This document shows positions 25,910 to 33,918 of a DNA stretch of 40,530 nucleotides, piece after piece. Both the position numbers and the translations under genes were made by a program. This DNA is from Oscillatoriales cyanobacterium SM2_2_1 (lineage in GTDB: Bacteria > Cyanobacteriota > Cyanobacteriia > Pseudanabaenales > Pseudanabaenaceae). The notes below the pieces were generated by a model. That model searched no databases. It saw nothing but the letters and a program-made list of their open reading frames with translations, and was not told where the DNA came from. Position 1 is the stretch's first letter. Every line of letters starts with the position of its first letter. The stretch lies in NCBI GenBank assembly GCA_012031145.1, contig JAAUUH010000015.1, positions 1 through 40,530 of the forward strand, read 5' to 3'.

Positions 25910-26290
25910 CTAATGGGGAATGTTCAGAATTTCATAAGCCTTATCGAGAATCTCATCGGGATCAAAGGGCTTGGTCATGTAGATATCGGCACCCACCTCT
26001 TCGCCCCGGACGCGATCAAACTCTTGCCCCTTGGCGGTGAGCATGATGATAAAAATTTCTGGAAGCCTTAATTCCCGCTTAACCGCATGGCAGACATCGA
26101 ACCCATTCATCTTGGGCATCATCACATCTAGAAAAACCAGATTGGGGTGCTCTTCTTGGATGGCGCTGAGGGCTTCCTCACCGTTTTCAGCAGTGAAGAT
26201 CTCCACCCCCTCATCCTCTAGCTCCTCTAGGGTCTGCTCTAGGAGCATCCGAATATGGGGCTCGTCATCAACGATTAGAATTTTACTCAT
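25910..26290 (-). CDS. Single-domain response regulator (CheY-like receiver)
   Basis: 126 residues consisting of a receiver domain only. The acidic pocket is DDE at 8-10, the phosphoacceptor is Asp55 in FLDVMMP, and the conserved Thr (MLTAK) and Lys (TKPF) are present. No output domain, so it acts by protein contact, possibly with the cyclase gene that precedes it by 14 bp in the same operon. The cognate histidine kinase is not in the window. Confidence 0.95.
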   Translation of the reverse strand: MSKILIVDDEPHIRMLLEQTLEELEDEGVEIFTAENGEEALSAIQEEHPNLVFLDVMMPKMNGFDVCHAVKRELRLPEIFIIMLTAKGQEFDRVRGEEVGADIYMTKPFDPDEILDKAYEILNIPH

Positions 26291-26304
26291 GGCTTTTAGG
26301 TCTT

Positions 26305-27717
26305 TCAGGTATAGATGACTTCGTAGATTTCGACAGGGTTTTTGCGCCCTTTGACGACAATATCGCCATAGGGACGGAAGGTGTAGTTGGAGCGAGCAGC
26401 ATCGTAAACACTTCGGCTGACCAAGATCTGTCCCCCTTTGGCCAGTCCTTGGAGGCGGGCAGCCACATTGACCTCGTCGCCGATCGCTGTATAGTCCATA
26501 TGCTGGGGAGAGCCAATATTACCAACTACTACTTCGCCTGTGCTGATGCCGATGCCAGTCAAAAAGTGCTGCTGAATCCAGGGCACTGGAATTTTAGCCA
26601 AGCAGCGTTGCATATCGATGGCCGCGGCGATCGCCCGTTGTTCATGGTTCGGAAGGGTAGCAGGGGCACCAAACATCGCCACAATCATATCGCCGACAAA
26701 CTTATTCACAGTTCCTCTGTGGCTAAAAATCACCGAAACCATGTGGGTGAAGTACTCATTAAGATAGGTGACCATATCTTCGGCGTCTAGTTCTTCGCAA
26801 TGGCTGGAAAAATTGCGAATATCAGAAAACAGCATCGTTAACCGCCGTTTGCTGGTAGTTAGGGAAATCTCGCCGGTCGCTGAAATCACCGTCTGGGCCA
26901 CTTGGGGGGACAGGTAGCGCTCCAGATTGCTTTTGATTCGCTCTTCCCGAATCTTGTGTTCGTGGAGGAGGGCGTTTTCAATCGCTGCGGAGGCTTGGGC
27001 GGTTAGGGCGGTGAAGAGTTTTAATTCGGCAGCGGTGTAGTGGATTTGCTCCGAGGTACCAATACGGATGATACCCATGACCCGGTCTTGGGTTTTGAGG
27101 GGTGCGCAAATCAGGGCGTAGTCGGTGGGATAGCTGGAGTCATGGCGGGGGTCGGCGGACACATGGTTGACAATTTCGGCGCGTCCCGAAGTGAACACGT
27201 GGCCCTCGATACCTTGGGTGGGGCTGAGGCTTAGGGGAGGGGTCGTGCTAGGGCTAATGCTGGCGATCATTTCTAGACGGTGATCGGCTTCTTGGTAGAG
27301 CATCACCATGGCGCTGGTGGAAGGGATCAGCTTATGGGCCTCGGCAATCACCAGTTGGCACACCTCACGAATGCCGAGACAGGAGGCGATTTTGCCGGAA
27401 AAAGCATAAAGAAATGTGATTTCTCGGTATTTCTCAAGGGCTTCGGCGGCAAGGATGCGCCGATCTAGCTCCCGCTGCAGGTAATGAGCGGTTAGGTCGG
27501 CAAAAATCCGACCGTGGGGAGCAGGGGCGCGCACATGTCCCCAGAATTGCTCACCCGTGGTGATCGGCAAGGGTTCGCCCTCAGTCGGTTGACCCCAAAG
27601 GACGACTCCATCCACGTCGGTAATCTCTGGCACACACTGGAGGCTGCCAGAGAGAGAATTCAGGAGCTGGGCGAAGTATCCTTTAGTAACAAATTTTTTG
27701 AAGCTAATCAGTGCCAT
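26305..27717 (-). CDS. GAF-domain class III adenylate/guanylate cyclase
   Basis: 470 residues. A variable N-terminus is followed by a GAF domain (about 105-255), a linker helix and a class III cyclase domain (about 280-470). Metal-binding Asp299 (FSDIRNF) and Asp343 (VGDMIVA), substrate-selecting Lys339 and Thr410 (DYTAIGDEVN), and transition-state Asn417 and Arg421 are all visible. Lys/Thr at the purine-recognition positions is the class IIIb pattern, favouring cAMP. ATG 27717 is used; TTG 27726 is three codons upstream. First gene of the cyclase / regulator / vWA / FHA / YgjP operon, divergent from another vWA gene. The GAF ligand is unknown. Confidence 0.93.
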   Translation of the reverse strand: MALISFKKFVTKGYFAQLLNSLSGSLQCVPEITDVDGVVLWGQPTEGEPLPITTGEQFWGHVRAPAPHGRIFADLTAHYLQRELDRRILAAEALEKYREITFLYAFSGKIASCLGIREVCQLVIAEAHKLIPSTSAMVMLYQEADHRLEMIASISPSTTPPLSLSPTQGIEGHVFTSGRAEIVNHVSADPRHDSSYPTDYALICAPLKTQDRVMGIIRIGTSEQIHYTAAELKLFTALTAQASAAIENALLHEHKIREERIKSNLERYLSPQVAQTVISATGEISLTTSKRRLTMLFSDIRNFSSHCEELDAEDMVTYLNEYFTHMVSVIFSHRGTVNKFVGDMIVAMFGAPATLPNHEQRAIAAAIDMQRCLAKIPVPWIQQHFLTGIGISTGEVVVGNIGSPQHMDYTAIGDEVNVAARLQGLAKGGQILVSRSVYDAARSNYTFRPYGDIVVKGRKNPVEIYEVIYT

Positions 27718-27852
27718 GCCAGCCAAGGACGTATTAACTTAACGGTATCACGCCCAACGAAACTTGACTGTGCCACAAATGGCGCAACTCCGGCTTTGAT
27801 CGTAGAGACTTATCAAAGAGTTTGGTACACTGGTAAAAATTTTTCGCCTCCT

Positions 27853-28698
27853 ATGCCCTACTCTGCGGAAATTAGTCGGCGTCAGCCCAGTTGTTTCATT
27901 TTTTTGGTTGACCAGTCTGGCTCAATGGCGGATGGTTTTGGTGGTGCGGATTCCGGGGTGATGGTTCAAAAGGCCCAAGTGGTGGCAGATGCGGTTAATC
28001 GTTTGCTTGATTCCCTAGGGCAGCGCTGCGTCAAGGGTAACGAGATTTACGACTATTTTGATGTGGGGGTGATTGGCTACAGCTCAGAGGTGCAGCCGAT
28101 TTTTGCCGGGGATTTGGCACAGCAATATATGGCTCCGATTAGCAAGATCTATGAAAGCCCCGCAGCTTTAGAGCAGCGTATGCAAAAGATTCCCGACGGC
28201 ATGGGCGGCTTTGTGGAGGTGTGTAATGAGTTTCCGGTCTGGTTCTATCCTCAGGCGGGGGGGGGGACAGCCATGGGTAGTGTGTTTGAAATTACGCGAT
28301 CGCTACTGGTGGAGTGGACAGCCAAGCACCCCTTCTCCTATCCACCGACGGTGATCAACATCACAGATGGGGAATCGACGGATGGCGATCCGCGGGCAAT
28401 GGCAGCGGCATTGCGGGAGGTGCAGACCAGTGATGGTACGGTGCTGCTGTATAACATTCATTTGTCATCGGAGGCGGCTCCCCAAGTTGCCTTTCCCAGC
28501 ACCCCGGAGGTGCTCTATGACCCCTATGCCAAGCTGATGTTCGAGATTTCTAGTCCATTGCCCCAGGCCGGGCGGCGGGCGGCGGAAAAGGAGGGGTATC
28601 GGATCACGCCGGAGTCACGGGCGTTTATGTTTAATGCCGATCCGGTGAAGTTGATCCAGTTTTTGGATATTGGCACCCGCACCGATAATCTACGGTAG
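27853..28698 (+). CDS. von Willebrand factor A domain protein
   Basis: 281 residues from ATG 27853; an open frame extends back to 27514, but that part is antisense to the cyclase gene. The vWA domain fills the protein: MIDAS DQSGSM at 20-25, AGGGTAMGSVFE as the Thr ligand region, and INITDGESTDGDPRAM as the final MIDAS strand. No signal peptide or membrane anchor. It is divergent from the cyclase operon with 135 bp between starts and lies just upstream of rimM. Similar vWA proteins accompany FHA proteins, phosphatases and kinases in bacterial signalling clusters. Confidence 0.9.
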   Translation: MPYSAEISRRQPSCFIFLVDQSGSMADGFGGADSGVMVQKAQVVADAVNRLLDSLGQRCVKGNEIYDYFDVGVIGYSSEVQPIFAGDLAQQYMAPISKIYESPAALEQRMQKIPDGMGGFVEVCNEFPVWFYPQAGGGTAMGSVFEITRSLLVEWTAKHPFSYPPTVINITDGESTDGDPRAMAAALREVQTSDGTVLLYNIHLSSEAAPQVAFPSTPEVLYDPYAKLMFEISSPLPQAGRRAAEKEGYRITPESRAFMFNADPVKLIQFLDIGTRTDNLR

Positions 28699-28702
28699 CG
28701 AT

Positions 28703-29227
28703 GTGATCGTCATAGGCAAAGTGGTGGCGGTATTCGGCATCAAAGGAGAGGTTAAGGTTTATTCCCTCTCCGATTTTCCGGAGCGATTTGAGGTGCCGGG
28801 GCGGCGGTGGCTGCGTCGATCACCCGATGGGGCATTGCAGCCGATGGATCTGATTCGGGGGCGAGCTATGGCGGCTAAGCCCAATGTTTTTCTCGTGCAG
28901 TGGGCAGGGGTTGACACCCGCACAGCGGCCCAGGAATTGCTAGGGACGGAGGTTTTGGTAGAATCGGGGGATCGTCCTCCCTTGGCAGCGGATGAATACT
29001 ACGTGCCGGATCTAATCGGCTGTATGGTGTGGAATCAGCGCTCTGGAACCGGGGTCGGAGTGGTGGTGTCGGTGATTCCAGCGGGTAATGACCTGTTGGA
29101 GGTGCGGGTTGCGGGGCAGGAGCAGACCATCTTGATTCCCTTTGTACCGGCGATCGTGCCCGTGGTGGATGTGGTATCCCGTCGCTTAGAAATTGATCCG
29201 CCGCCCGGGCTTCTAGGCGAGGTTTAG
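28703..29227 (+). CDS. rimM: Ribosome maturation factor RimM
   Basis: Assembly factor for the 30S head that binds protein S19. 174 residues from GTG 28703 (IVIGKVVAVFGIKGEVKVYS), with the N-terminal beta-barrel (SDFPERF, LVQWAGVDTRTAAQELLGTEV) and the C-terminal PRC-barrel (YYVPDLIGCMV to LIPFVPAIVPVVD). TTG 28670 is an upstream in-frame alternative but overlaps the vWA gene. It follows that gene by 4 bp and overlaps the convergent MFS gene by 4 bp. The start is uncertain by a few residues; identity is secure. Confidence 0.95.
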   Translation: MIVIGKVVAVFGIKGEVKVYSLSDFPERFEVPGRRWLRRSPDGALQPMDLIRGRAMAAKPNVFLVQWAGVDTRTAAQELLGTEVLVESGDRPPLAADEYYVPDLIGCMVWNQRSGTGVGVVVSVIPAGNDLLEVRVAGQEQTILIPFVPAIVPVVDVVSRRLEIDPPPGLLGEV

Positions 29228-30516
29228 GAATTCATCGGGCTGCGGGTAAGGCTCCAAGCGATCATGCCGGTCAGGAGGGCGATCGCCCCTAACCCCCAAA
29301 TTACCGCTTCGAGTCCAAAGTAGGATTCGGCAACCCCGGCCACCGCTAGGGGCAAACTCAGGGCAATGTTTACCGCATTGTTTTGTAGCCCAAAAACCTT
29401 GCCCCGCACTTCTTCGGCAGTTTCTTCCTGCATCACAGTTTGCATCGGAATCACACATAGTCCGGCAAAAACACCAACACCAGCAATGGCGCTCAGACCA
29501 AACCAAAAGCGCGCGGTGCAGAACCCCAACAGCACCATGAACCCTGCCATGCCCATGGAACCAATTAGGGCCAGCCGTCGCCGGGAGAGGCGATCGCCAA
29601 ATCGAGCCACCAGCACTGCCCCGATCGCCATACCAATACTGGCATCGGCCAGGAGAAAGCCAAACTGCTCCGAACGAATTTCGGGCATAACCTCCGCTAG
29701 GCGCACCGCCAGCACTGTCATCGCCGCAATGATCGAAAAAGTGCTGATTAAATTCCATAGCGCCGCCTGCAGATTTGGCTGCTGCTGAATGTACCGCAAT
29801 CCTTCGCGTAAATCCTGCCAGACATGGGGCGGTTCCATGGGGCGGAGGTTAATTGCCTCTTGGGTGCGTAGGGACAACAGCACTGCCCCCGCCAATAGGT
29901 AGCACCCCCCTACTAAAACTTCTTGCCCCCAGTCGGGAAGGATCTTTTCGGCGATCGCCAGCATCGGCTCCCCGAGGGCAAAGCCAAGAATCAGCGCTCC
30001 CATAATTGTCGTGGTGTATAAGGAATTAGCCGCCAGAAGTTGGTTTTTTTCCACAATTAAGGGAATGACTGATTGCTCTGCCGGGGTAAAAAACTGCGTG
30101 AACGTGGAAACCAAAAACGTAATCCCCAGCAGTCCCCAAAAAGCTGGCTCGGCCCCGGGAACTAGCCCCAATAGCAGCGGAATCATCAGCACCATTCCTC
30201 CGCGCAGCAGGTTGGTACCCACCAGTACCCATTTCTTGGACCAACGATCAATGTAGACCCCCGCCACAGAGCCAAATAAAATTGCCGGGATGGTGAAGGA
30301 CACCATCACCGAAGATACCCACCCACTGATCGGCTGCCCCTCAATCTGGAAGCGGTGACTGACAATGGCGATAATTAAAACCAGAAAAATTTTGTCAGCA
30401 ATCTGGGAGAAGACCTGCCCACTCCAAAGGGACAAAAAATTGCGATTGGCTAAGACGGTCTCTACGGCATCTGTTTCAACGGAGGAAGCAGTGGGCGGAT
30501 CGAACAGATGGGTCAT
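29224..30516 (-). CDS. MFS transporter (DHA3-like)
   Basis: 430 residues with about twelve hydrophobic helices. The first cytosolic loop has the MFS motif A form (GVYIDRWSKKWVLVG) and the second half repeats it as ARFGDRLSRRRLALIG; an N-terminal NFLSLWSGQVFSQIADK is common in macrolide-efflux/LplT-type DHA3 members. The substrate cannot be assigned. It starts with ATG 30516 overlapping the recO stop (ATGA), so translation is coupled, and ends in a 4-bp convergent overlap with rimM. Confidence 0.9.
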   Translation of the reverse strand: MTHLFDPPTASSVETDAVETVLANRNFLSLWSGQVFSQIADKIFLVLIIAIVSHRFQIEGQPISGWVSSVMVSFTIPAILFGSVAGVYIDRWSKKWVLVGTNLLRGGMVLMIPLLLGLVPGAEPAFWGLLGITFLVSTFTQFFTPAEQSVIPLIVEKNQLLAANSLYTTTIMGALILGFALGEPMLAIAEKILPDWGQEVLVGGCYLLAGAVLLSLRTQEAINLRPMEPPHVWQDLREGLRYIQQQPNLQAALWNLISTFSIIAAMTVLAVRLAEVMPEIRSEQFGFLLADASIGMAIGAVLVARFGDRLSRRRLALIGSMGMAGFMVLLGFCTARFWFGLSAIAGVGVFAGLCVIPMQTVMQEETAEEVRGKVFGLQNNAVNIALSLPLAVAGVAESYFGLEAVIWGLGAIALLTGMIAWSLTRSPMNS

Positions 30517-31262
30517 ATTTGGAAGCAGGAGTCAATCAAAGTTGCCGAATGCAAGGATTTATCCAAATGATACTCCGCATAGGCTCGCAAAAGTTTTTCC
30601 ACCCTCAGCCAACAGCGTTGCGATCGCCCCCACTGGGGTGGTTTCGACTGGGGCAGTTCCTGGAGGGCGGCGATATCCTCGGCACAGAGGATGGGACTGG
30701 GTGGCAAGGTGGGAATATCCAACACCACCCCCCCATGGGCGACACTAAACCCCACCAGCGCCGAGTCTGGTGCAATCCGTACCCGCCGCACGCAGCACTG
30801 AAAAACTTGGGGTGCAACTCCGGCGATCGCCAGCAGATGGTACATTCCCTGGACTAGGGCCGGCAGCACTTCCCCGGGGGTACACCCCTCTAGGCGCTGA
30901 AGGTGCTCTACTAAAAGAACAAAAAGCTCCTCCTGGGGTTGGGCGGTGATCGCCTGTCCTAGGGTCAACTCTGCCAAATATTGGGCCGCTGTCAGCCGCG
31001 CTAAATTTTGCGATAACCCGCCAAAGGTGGCAATTGTTTCTACTTGGGTGATCCGATCTAGCGATCGCCCCCGGGCCAGTTGCAGGTCATTCACCACAAA
31101 TAACCCCGACCTTCCTGCCATCCGCGACTGATGCTGCCGCGCTCCGCCCGCCACTGCCCGCAGCACTCCCTGCTCCCGGGTCAAAATTGTCAGCAGACGA
31201 TCCCGCTCCCCCATTGGGGCAGCTTTCAAATTAATACCGGTAACGCGATAGGTGCGGGACAA
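30513..31262 (-). CDS. recO: DNA repair protein RecO
   Basis: 249 residues: N-terminal OB fold (YRVTGINLKAAPMGERDRLLTILTREQG, VAGGARQ), a helical middle and a C-terminal Cys-poor zinc-site remnant (VFQCCVRRVRIAPDSALVGFSVAHGGVVL). RecO helps RecR load RecA onto SSB-coated single strands. The start is TTG 31262; no ATG is in frame upstream. It is joined to the MFS gene by an ATGA overlap. The repeat copy B begins 44 bp upstream. Confidence 0.93.
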   Translation of the reverse strand: MSRTYRVTGINLKAAPMGERDRLLTILTREQGVLRAVAGGARQHQSRMAGRSGLFVVNDLQLARGRSLDRITQVETIATFGGLSQNLARLTAAQYLAELTLGQAITAQPQEELFVLLVEHLQRLEGCTPGEVLPALVQGMYHLLAIAGVAPQVFQCCVRRVRIAPDSALVGFSVAHGGVVLDIPTLPPSPILCAEDIAALQELPQSKPPQWGRSQRCWLRVEKLLRAYAEYHLDKSLHSATLIDSCFQI

Positions 31263-31305
31263 ATTGGGCCGTTAGGGAACTTAATTATCATAGTTCCCAC
31301 CTCAA

Positions 31306-31446
31306 ACTAGGGGCCGTCATCCTTTAGCTGTTAAATAGCTGTTAAATGCCTTCACGGCGAGAGGTTCATCCCCTAGCCCGTAACATTGACGAGCGCGGTA
31401 CCGCTGATCCTGTAGGGCTTATAGCTTGAATTGATGACGCGCCCTA
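31306..31446. repeat. Intergenic repeat element, copy B
   Basis: Second copy of the element at 552-696, same orientation, about 140 bp. It begins CTAGGGGCCGTCATC and ends GATGACGCGCCCTA, with shared internal blocks AAATGCCTTCACGGCGAGAG and TAGCTTGAATTGATG. The central palindrome GCGGTACCGC is perfect here. It contains an 11-bp tandem duplication (TAGCTGTTAAA twice, 31325-31346) absent from copy A. Its right end encodes the TAG of the adjacent minus-strand FHA-LuxR gene, exactly as copy A does for ychF. Confidence 0.8.
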
Positions 31447-32123
31447 ATCGTCGGTGTAGTAGGGACTCAACTGATTTTCGTAGGCATAGCGCACAATCTG
31501 GGAGCGATTCTCCAAATTTAGCTTGGCCATAATGCTGCTGATATGGGTTTGCACCGTCCGGGGGCTGATCTGTAATAGTTTGCCAATTTCCTTATTTGTA
31601 AAGCCGTGGACGACTTGCCAAAATACCCGCTCTTCCGAAGGGGTGAGGATCATCCGATTCCCTACCGGGGTTGTGGGCGGCTGATAGTAGCGCAATGTTT
31701 CTGGGCAAGAACGCGCCCCTTCCCGTTTCTGGGGGCAATGAAACTCCATATCCGTTTTGCCAATCACGAGCGATCGCCATTCTTGAGGGGAACTGGTCGG
31801 GAAACCCGTTGTCCACCGACAAAGCTACCGTTAGAACTACCCAAATCCACCAACAAATAATTACCGCTATCCCCGACGGCCCGCGATCGCGCCAGCTTAT
31901 CTTCTACGGGTAGGCGATGCACCCCAAGCAGTTGAATCGTGGCATGAAACCGGGAAATCCATTTTGCCGTTAACACAATAGAATTGGTATGATCACGACC
32001 AATAGTCCAGTACTCGGCGTCTTTCAGCGGAATCATGTGCTGCCCATCTTCACCATAGATCAGCAAGTACGGAAAAGAATGCAGCAGTGTGATATTGGAC
32101 TCGGATAATTTTTTGGGTTGCAT
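31444..32123 (-). pseudogene. FHA-LuxR fusion regulator, frameshifted
   Basis: The N-terminal frame (ATG 32123) is an FHA domain: WTIGRDHTNSIVL, ISRFHATI, DLGSSNGSFVGG and PLKNGDR, then a TGA. The other frame continues VIGKTDMEFHCPQ and a LuxR/NarL-type helix-turn-helix (LTPSEERVFWQVVHGFTNKEIGKLL, SPRTVQTHISSIMAKL). Restoring one base near 31770 gives a single protein of about 226 residues in which a phosphothreonine reader is joined to a DNA-binding domain, a known cyanobacterial arrangement. The lesion lies in a GCGATCGC site and may be a sequencing error. The stop codon is part of repeat copy B. Confidence 0.83.
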
Positions 32124-32141
32124 CTCAATAATTCCGTCATC

Positions 32142-32161
32142 TATCTACAGATATCTACAGA
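32142..32161. repeat. 10-bp tandem duplication
   Basis: TATCTACAGA twice in perfect tandem just upstream of the FHA-LuxR start, in an AT-rich gap of about 320 bp. Confidence 0.85.
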
Positions 32162-32324
32162 GTATATTCGCAGACGCACCAAAATTCTTGGCAGTTCCGC
32201 CCCAAAGGTTCTGATTTATTCACACTTTGTCTGTACTATATCTGAATATCTTGGACTGAAGATTTTGCATTCATGATGAATTTTTCTAACGAAACTAGAC
32301 CATCACGATGATCGGAATATCTTT

Positions 32325-32358
32325 ACTTACAGAAAAACTTCACTTACAGAAAAACTTC
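32325..32358. repeat. 17-bp tandem duplication
   Basis: ACTTACAGAAAAACTTC twice in perfect tandem in the leader between FHA-LuxR and the FecR-domain gene. The 323-bp gap (32124-32446) is otherwise AT-rich, shared by the two divergent genes and presumably holds their promoters; I see no further feature in it. Confidence 0.88.
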
Positions 32359-32446
32359 CTGAAAACTTAAATAGTCAGTCCCACGATTTTTGTCTATGTT
32401 TTTGACTGCATTAACTTAGTCGTTTGCCTACCCTCCCCTCCTTACC

Positions 32447-33088
32447 ATGGATCCGATTTCTTTGCTCATCTCCCAAGTTCTGAGGGCGTCCCAACCCGGA
32501 ACGATCGCCCAGATTAACCGCATTGAGTCCCCCATTGTCCGCATCCGTCCCGCCCAGGGAGGGGATAGCCCCGCTGCCGTGGGGGTTGAACTAGGTCTAG
32601 GCGATACAATCCTAACCCGCGATCGCGGGCGCACCGAAGTCCTGTTTCGTAACGGGGTGGGCGTTCGCCTTGGCGGCAACGCCCAACTGGTGCTTCAGCC
32701 CCAAAACCGCCTCAACCTCCGCGCCGGCGAGATGATCACCTGGGTGATGCCGGGTAAATCCCTGCCCCTCAGCATCACCACCCCCCTGGCCACCGCAGCG
32801 ATTCGAGGCACCACTGTCTATGTCGAATATTTGCCCAAGGGTCAGATTCGATTCTTTGCCTGGGAAGGACGGGTGAGCGTGATTCCCACCGATGGCTCGC
32901 CTCCGCTGACGCTCACCACTGGCGAGGAGGTGGTGCTCACTCCCGGACAACCGACCCCTCCCATTCGCCGCATGTCCGTGGCTGAATGGCAAAAACATCG
33001 CCAAACTGCCCGTTTCTTGCGCAGCTTTCCGCAGCCGCTGCCCACCCAACCCCTGATCGATCGCCTGCTCCCCGGAGAAGTGCCATGA
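32447..33088 (+). CDS. FecR-domain protein
   Basis: 213 residues with a FecR beta-domain in the middle: LGDTILTRDRGRTEVLFRNGVGVRLGGNAQLVLQP, GEMITWVMPG, TPLATAAIRGTTVYVEY, and VSVIPTDGSPPLTLTTGEEVVLTPG. There is no clear signal peptide (the N-terminus has only a short hydrophobic helix) and no anti-sigma domain, so it is one of the stand-alone FecR proteins common in cyanobacteria, function unknown. Its stop overlaps the hisE start by ATGA. Confidence 0.87.
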   Translation: MDPISLLISQVLRASQPGTIAQINRIESPIVRIRPAQGGDSPAAVGVELGLGDTILTRDRGRTEVLFRNGVGVRLGGNAQLVLQPQNRLNLRAGEMITWVMPGKSLPLSITTPLATAAIRGTTVYVEYLPKGQIRFFAWEGRVSVIPTDGSPPLTLTTGEEVVLTPGQPTPPIRRMSVAEWQKHRQTARFLRSFPQPLPTQPLIDRLLPGEVP

Positions 33089-33369
33089 CCGCTAACGATC
33101 CGCTAAATGAGCTGTTCGCCGTCATTCTTGACCGACGCGATCGCCCCAAGGAAGGCTCCTATACCTGCCAGTTGCTGAGCGGTGGCGATAACAAAATCCT
33201 CAAAAAAATTGGCGAAGAATCCGCTGAAGTGGTGATGGCTTGCAAGGATGACGACCCGGATGCGATCGCCGCCGAAGTTGCCGACCTGTTTTACCACACC
33301 CTTGTGGCGATGGCTTACCACCATGTGGACTTGGATTTGGTCTACCAGAAACTAGCTGCCCGTCGTTAG
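33085..33369 (+). CDS. hisE: Phosphoribosyl-ATP pyrophosphatase, stand-alone HisE
   Basis: 94 residues, the second step of histidine biosynthesis (PR-ATP to PR-AMP plus pyrophosphate). The family helices are clear: SYTCQLLSGGDNKILKKIGEESAEVVMA, DAIAAEVADLFYHTLVAM, with the metal-binding EExxE and ExxD residues present. In many cyanobacteria HisE is fused behind HisI; here only HisE is present, so a separate hisI must exist elsewhere. ATG 33085 overlaps the FecR stop (ATGA), implying coupled translation. A longer frame back to 32986 is antisense-like filler within the FecR gene. Confidence 0.93.
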   Translation: MTANDPLNELFAVILDRRDRPKEGSYTCQLLSGGDNKILKKIGEESAEVVMACKDDDPDAIAAEVADLFYHTLVAMAYHHVDLDLVYQKLAARR

Positions 33370-33412
33370 GAGTGCCGTAGTTATGTATCTCTCTGCCTAG
33401 GCGATCGTCGCT

Positions 33413-33848
33413 ATGGACGTCCAGATCAAGATTCATTTCCTCCATTCCTCAATCCTGCCGCCATTCGCCTCAATCAATCTCTGGGGATGCAGTCGGACTC
33501 AAGAATCTTGGGGTGCATGTAATTTCCATATTGCCCGCTGCCTTCTCCAAAGAGCACCACACCCACTGGTTTGAAGAGGAATGCATCTATATCCTTTCTG
33601 GGCAGGGTATCGCCTGGCTTGGCGATCACACCCGTCCCCTCGGACTCGGAGACTCTATAGGTTGCCCAATTAACGGAAGAGCCCACTCGATGCGGGCAAC
33701 GGAAACGGAACCCCTTGTTTGCCTTGTTTTAGGGCAGCGCCTAGACCACGACAGCACCGACTACCCCAACCAACAAAAGTGGCTCTATCGTTCCAAAGGT
33801 CACTGGAACCTCGTCGAGTGTTCCCACATTCAGCATCCGCAACGGTAA
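33413..33848 (+). pseudogene. Cupin-domain protein with two frameshifts
   Basis: The largest intact piece (33513-33848) holds the cupin core EHHTHWFEEECIYILSGQGIAWLGD and a second motif GCPINGRAHSMRA. Two one-base insertions, after 33427 (ATC|AAG) and near 33496 (CGG|ACTC), join the upstream frames into MDVQIQDSFPPFLNPAAIRLNQ and then SLGMQSGLKNLGVHVISI, giving about 145 continuous residues with a typical family N-terminus. The metal ligands HxH...E and H are present. Enzymatic role unknown. It lies 43 bp after hisE and is followed by a strong terminator. Two lesions in one small gene suggest either real decay or poor sequence quality. Confidence 0.78.
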
Positions 33849-33854
33849 CAGAAC

Positions 33855-33889
33855 GGGAGCACGCCTAGCCAAGGCGGCCCTTTTTCTTT
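33855..33889 (+). terminator. Rho-independent terminator after the cupin gene
   Basis: CGCCT-AGCCA-AGGCG stem, flanked by GGG and CCC, followed by TTTTTCTTT. It ends the FecR-hisE-cupin group and separates it from the following kinase gene. Confidence 0.8.
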
Positions 33890-33918
33890 AGAATCAAACC
33901 AGCCACTGCGGAGGGAAC

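Noticed and set aside
27514-27852. N-terminal extension of the plus-strand vWA gene back to 27514
   Set aside because: It runs antisense through the cyclase N-terminus and lacks vWA features; ATG 27853 starts just before the first domain strand.
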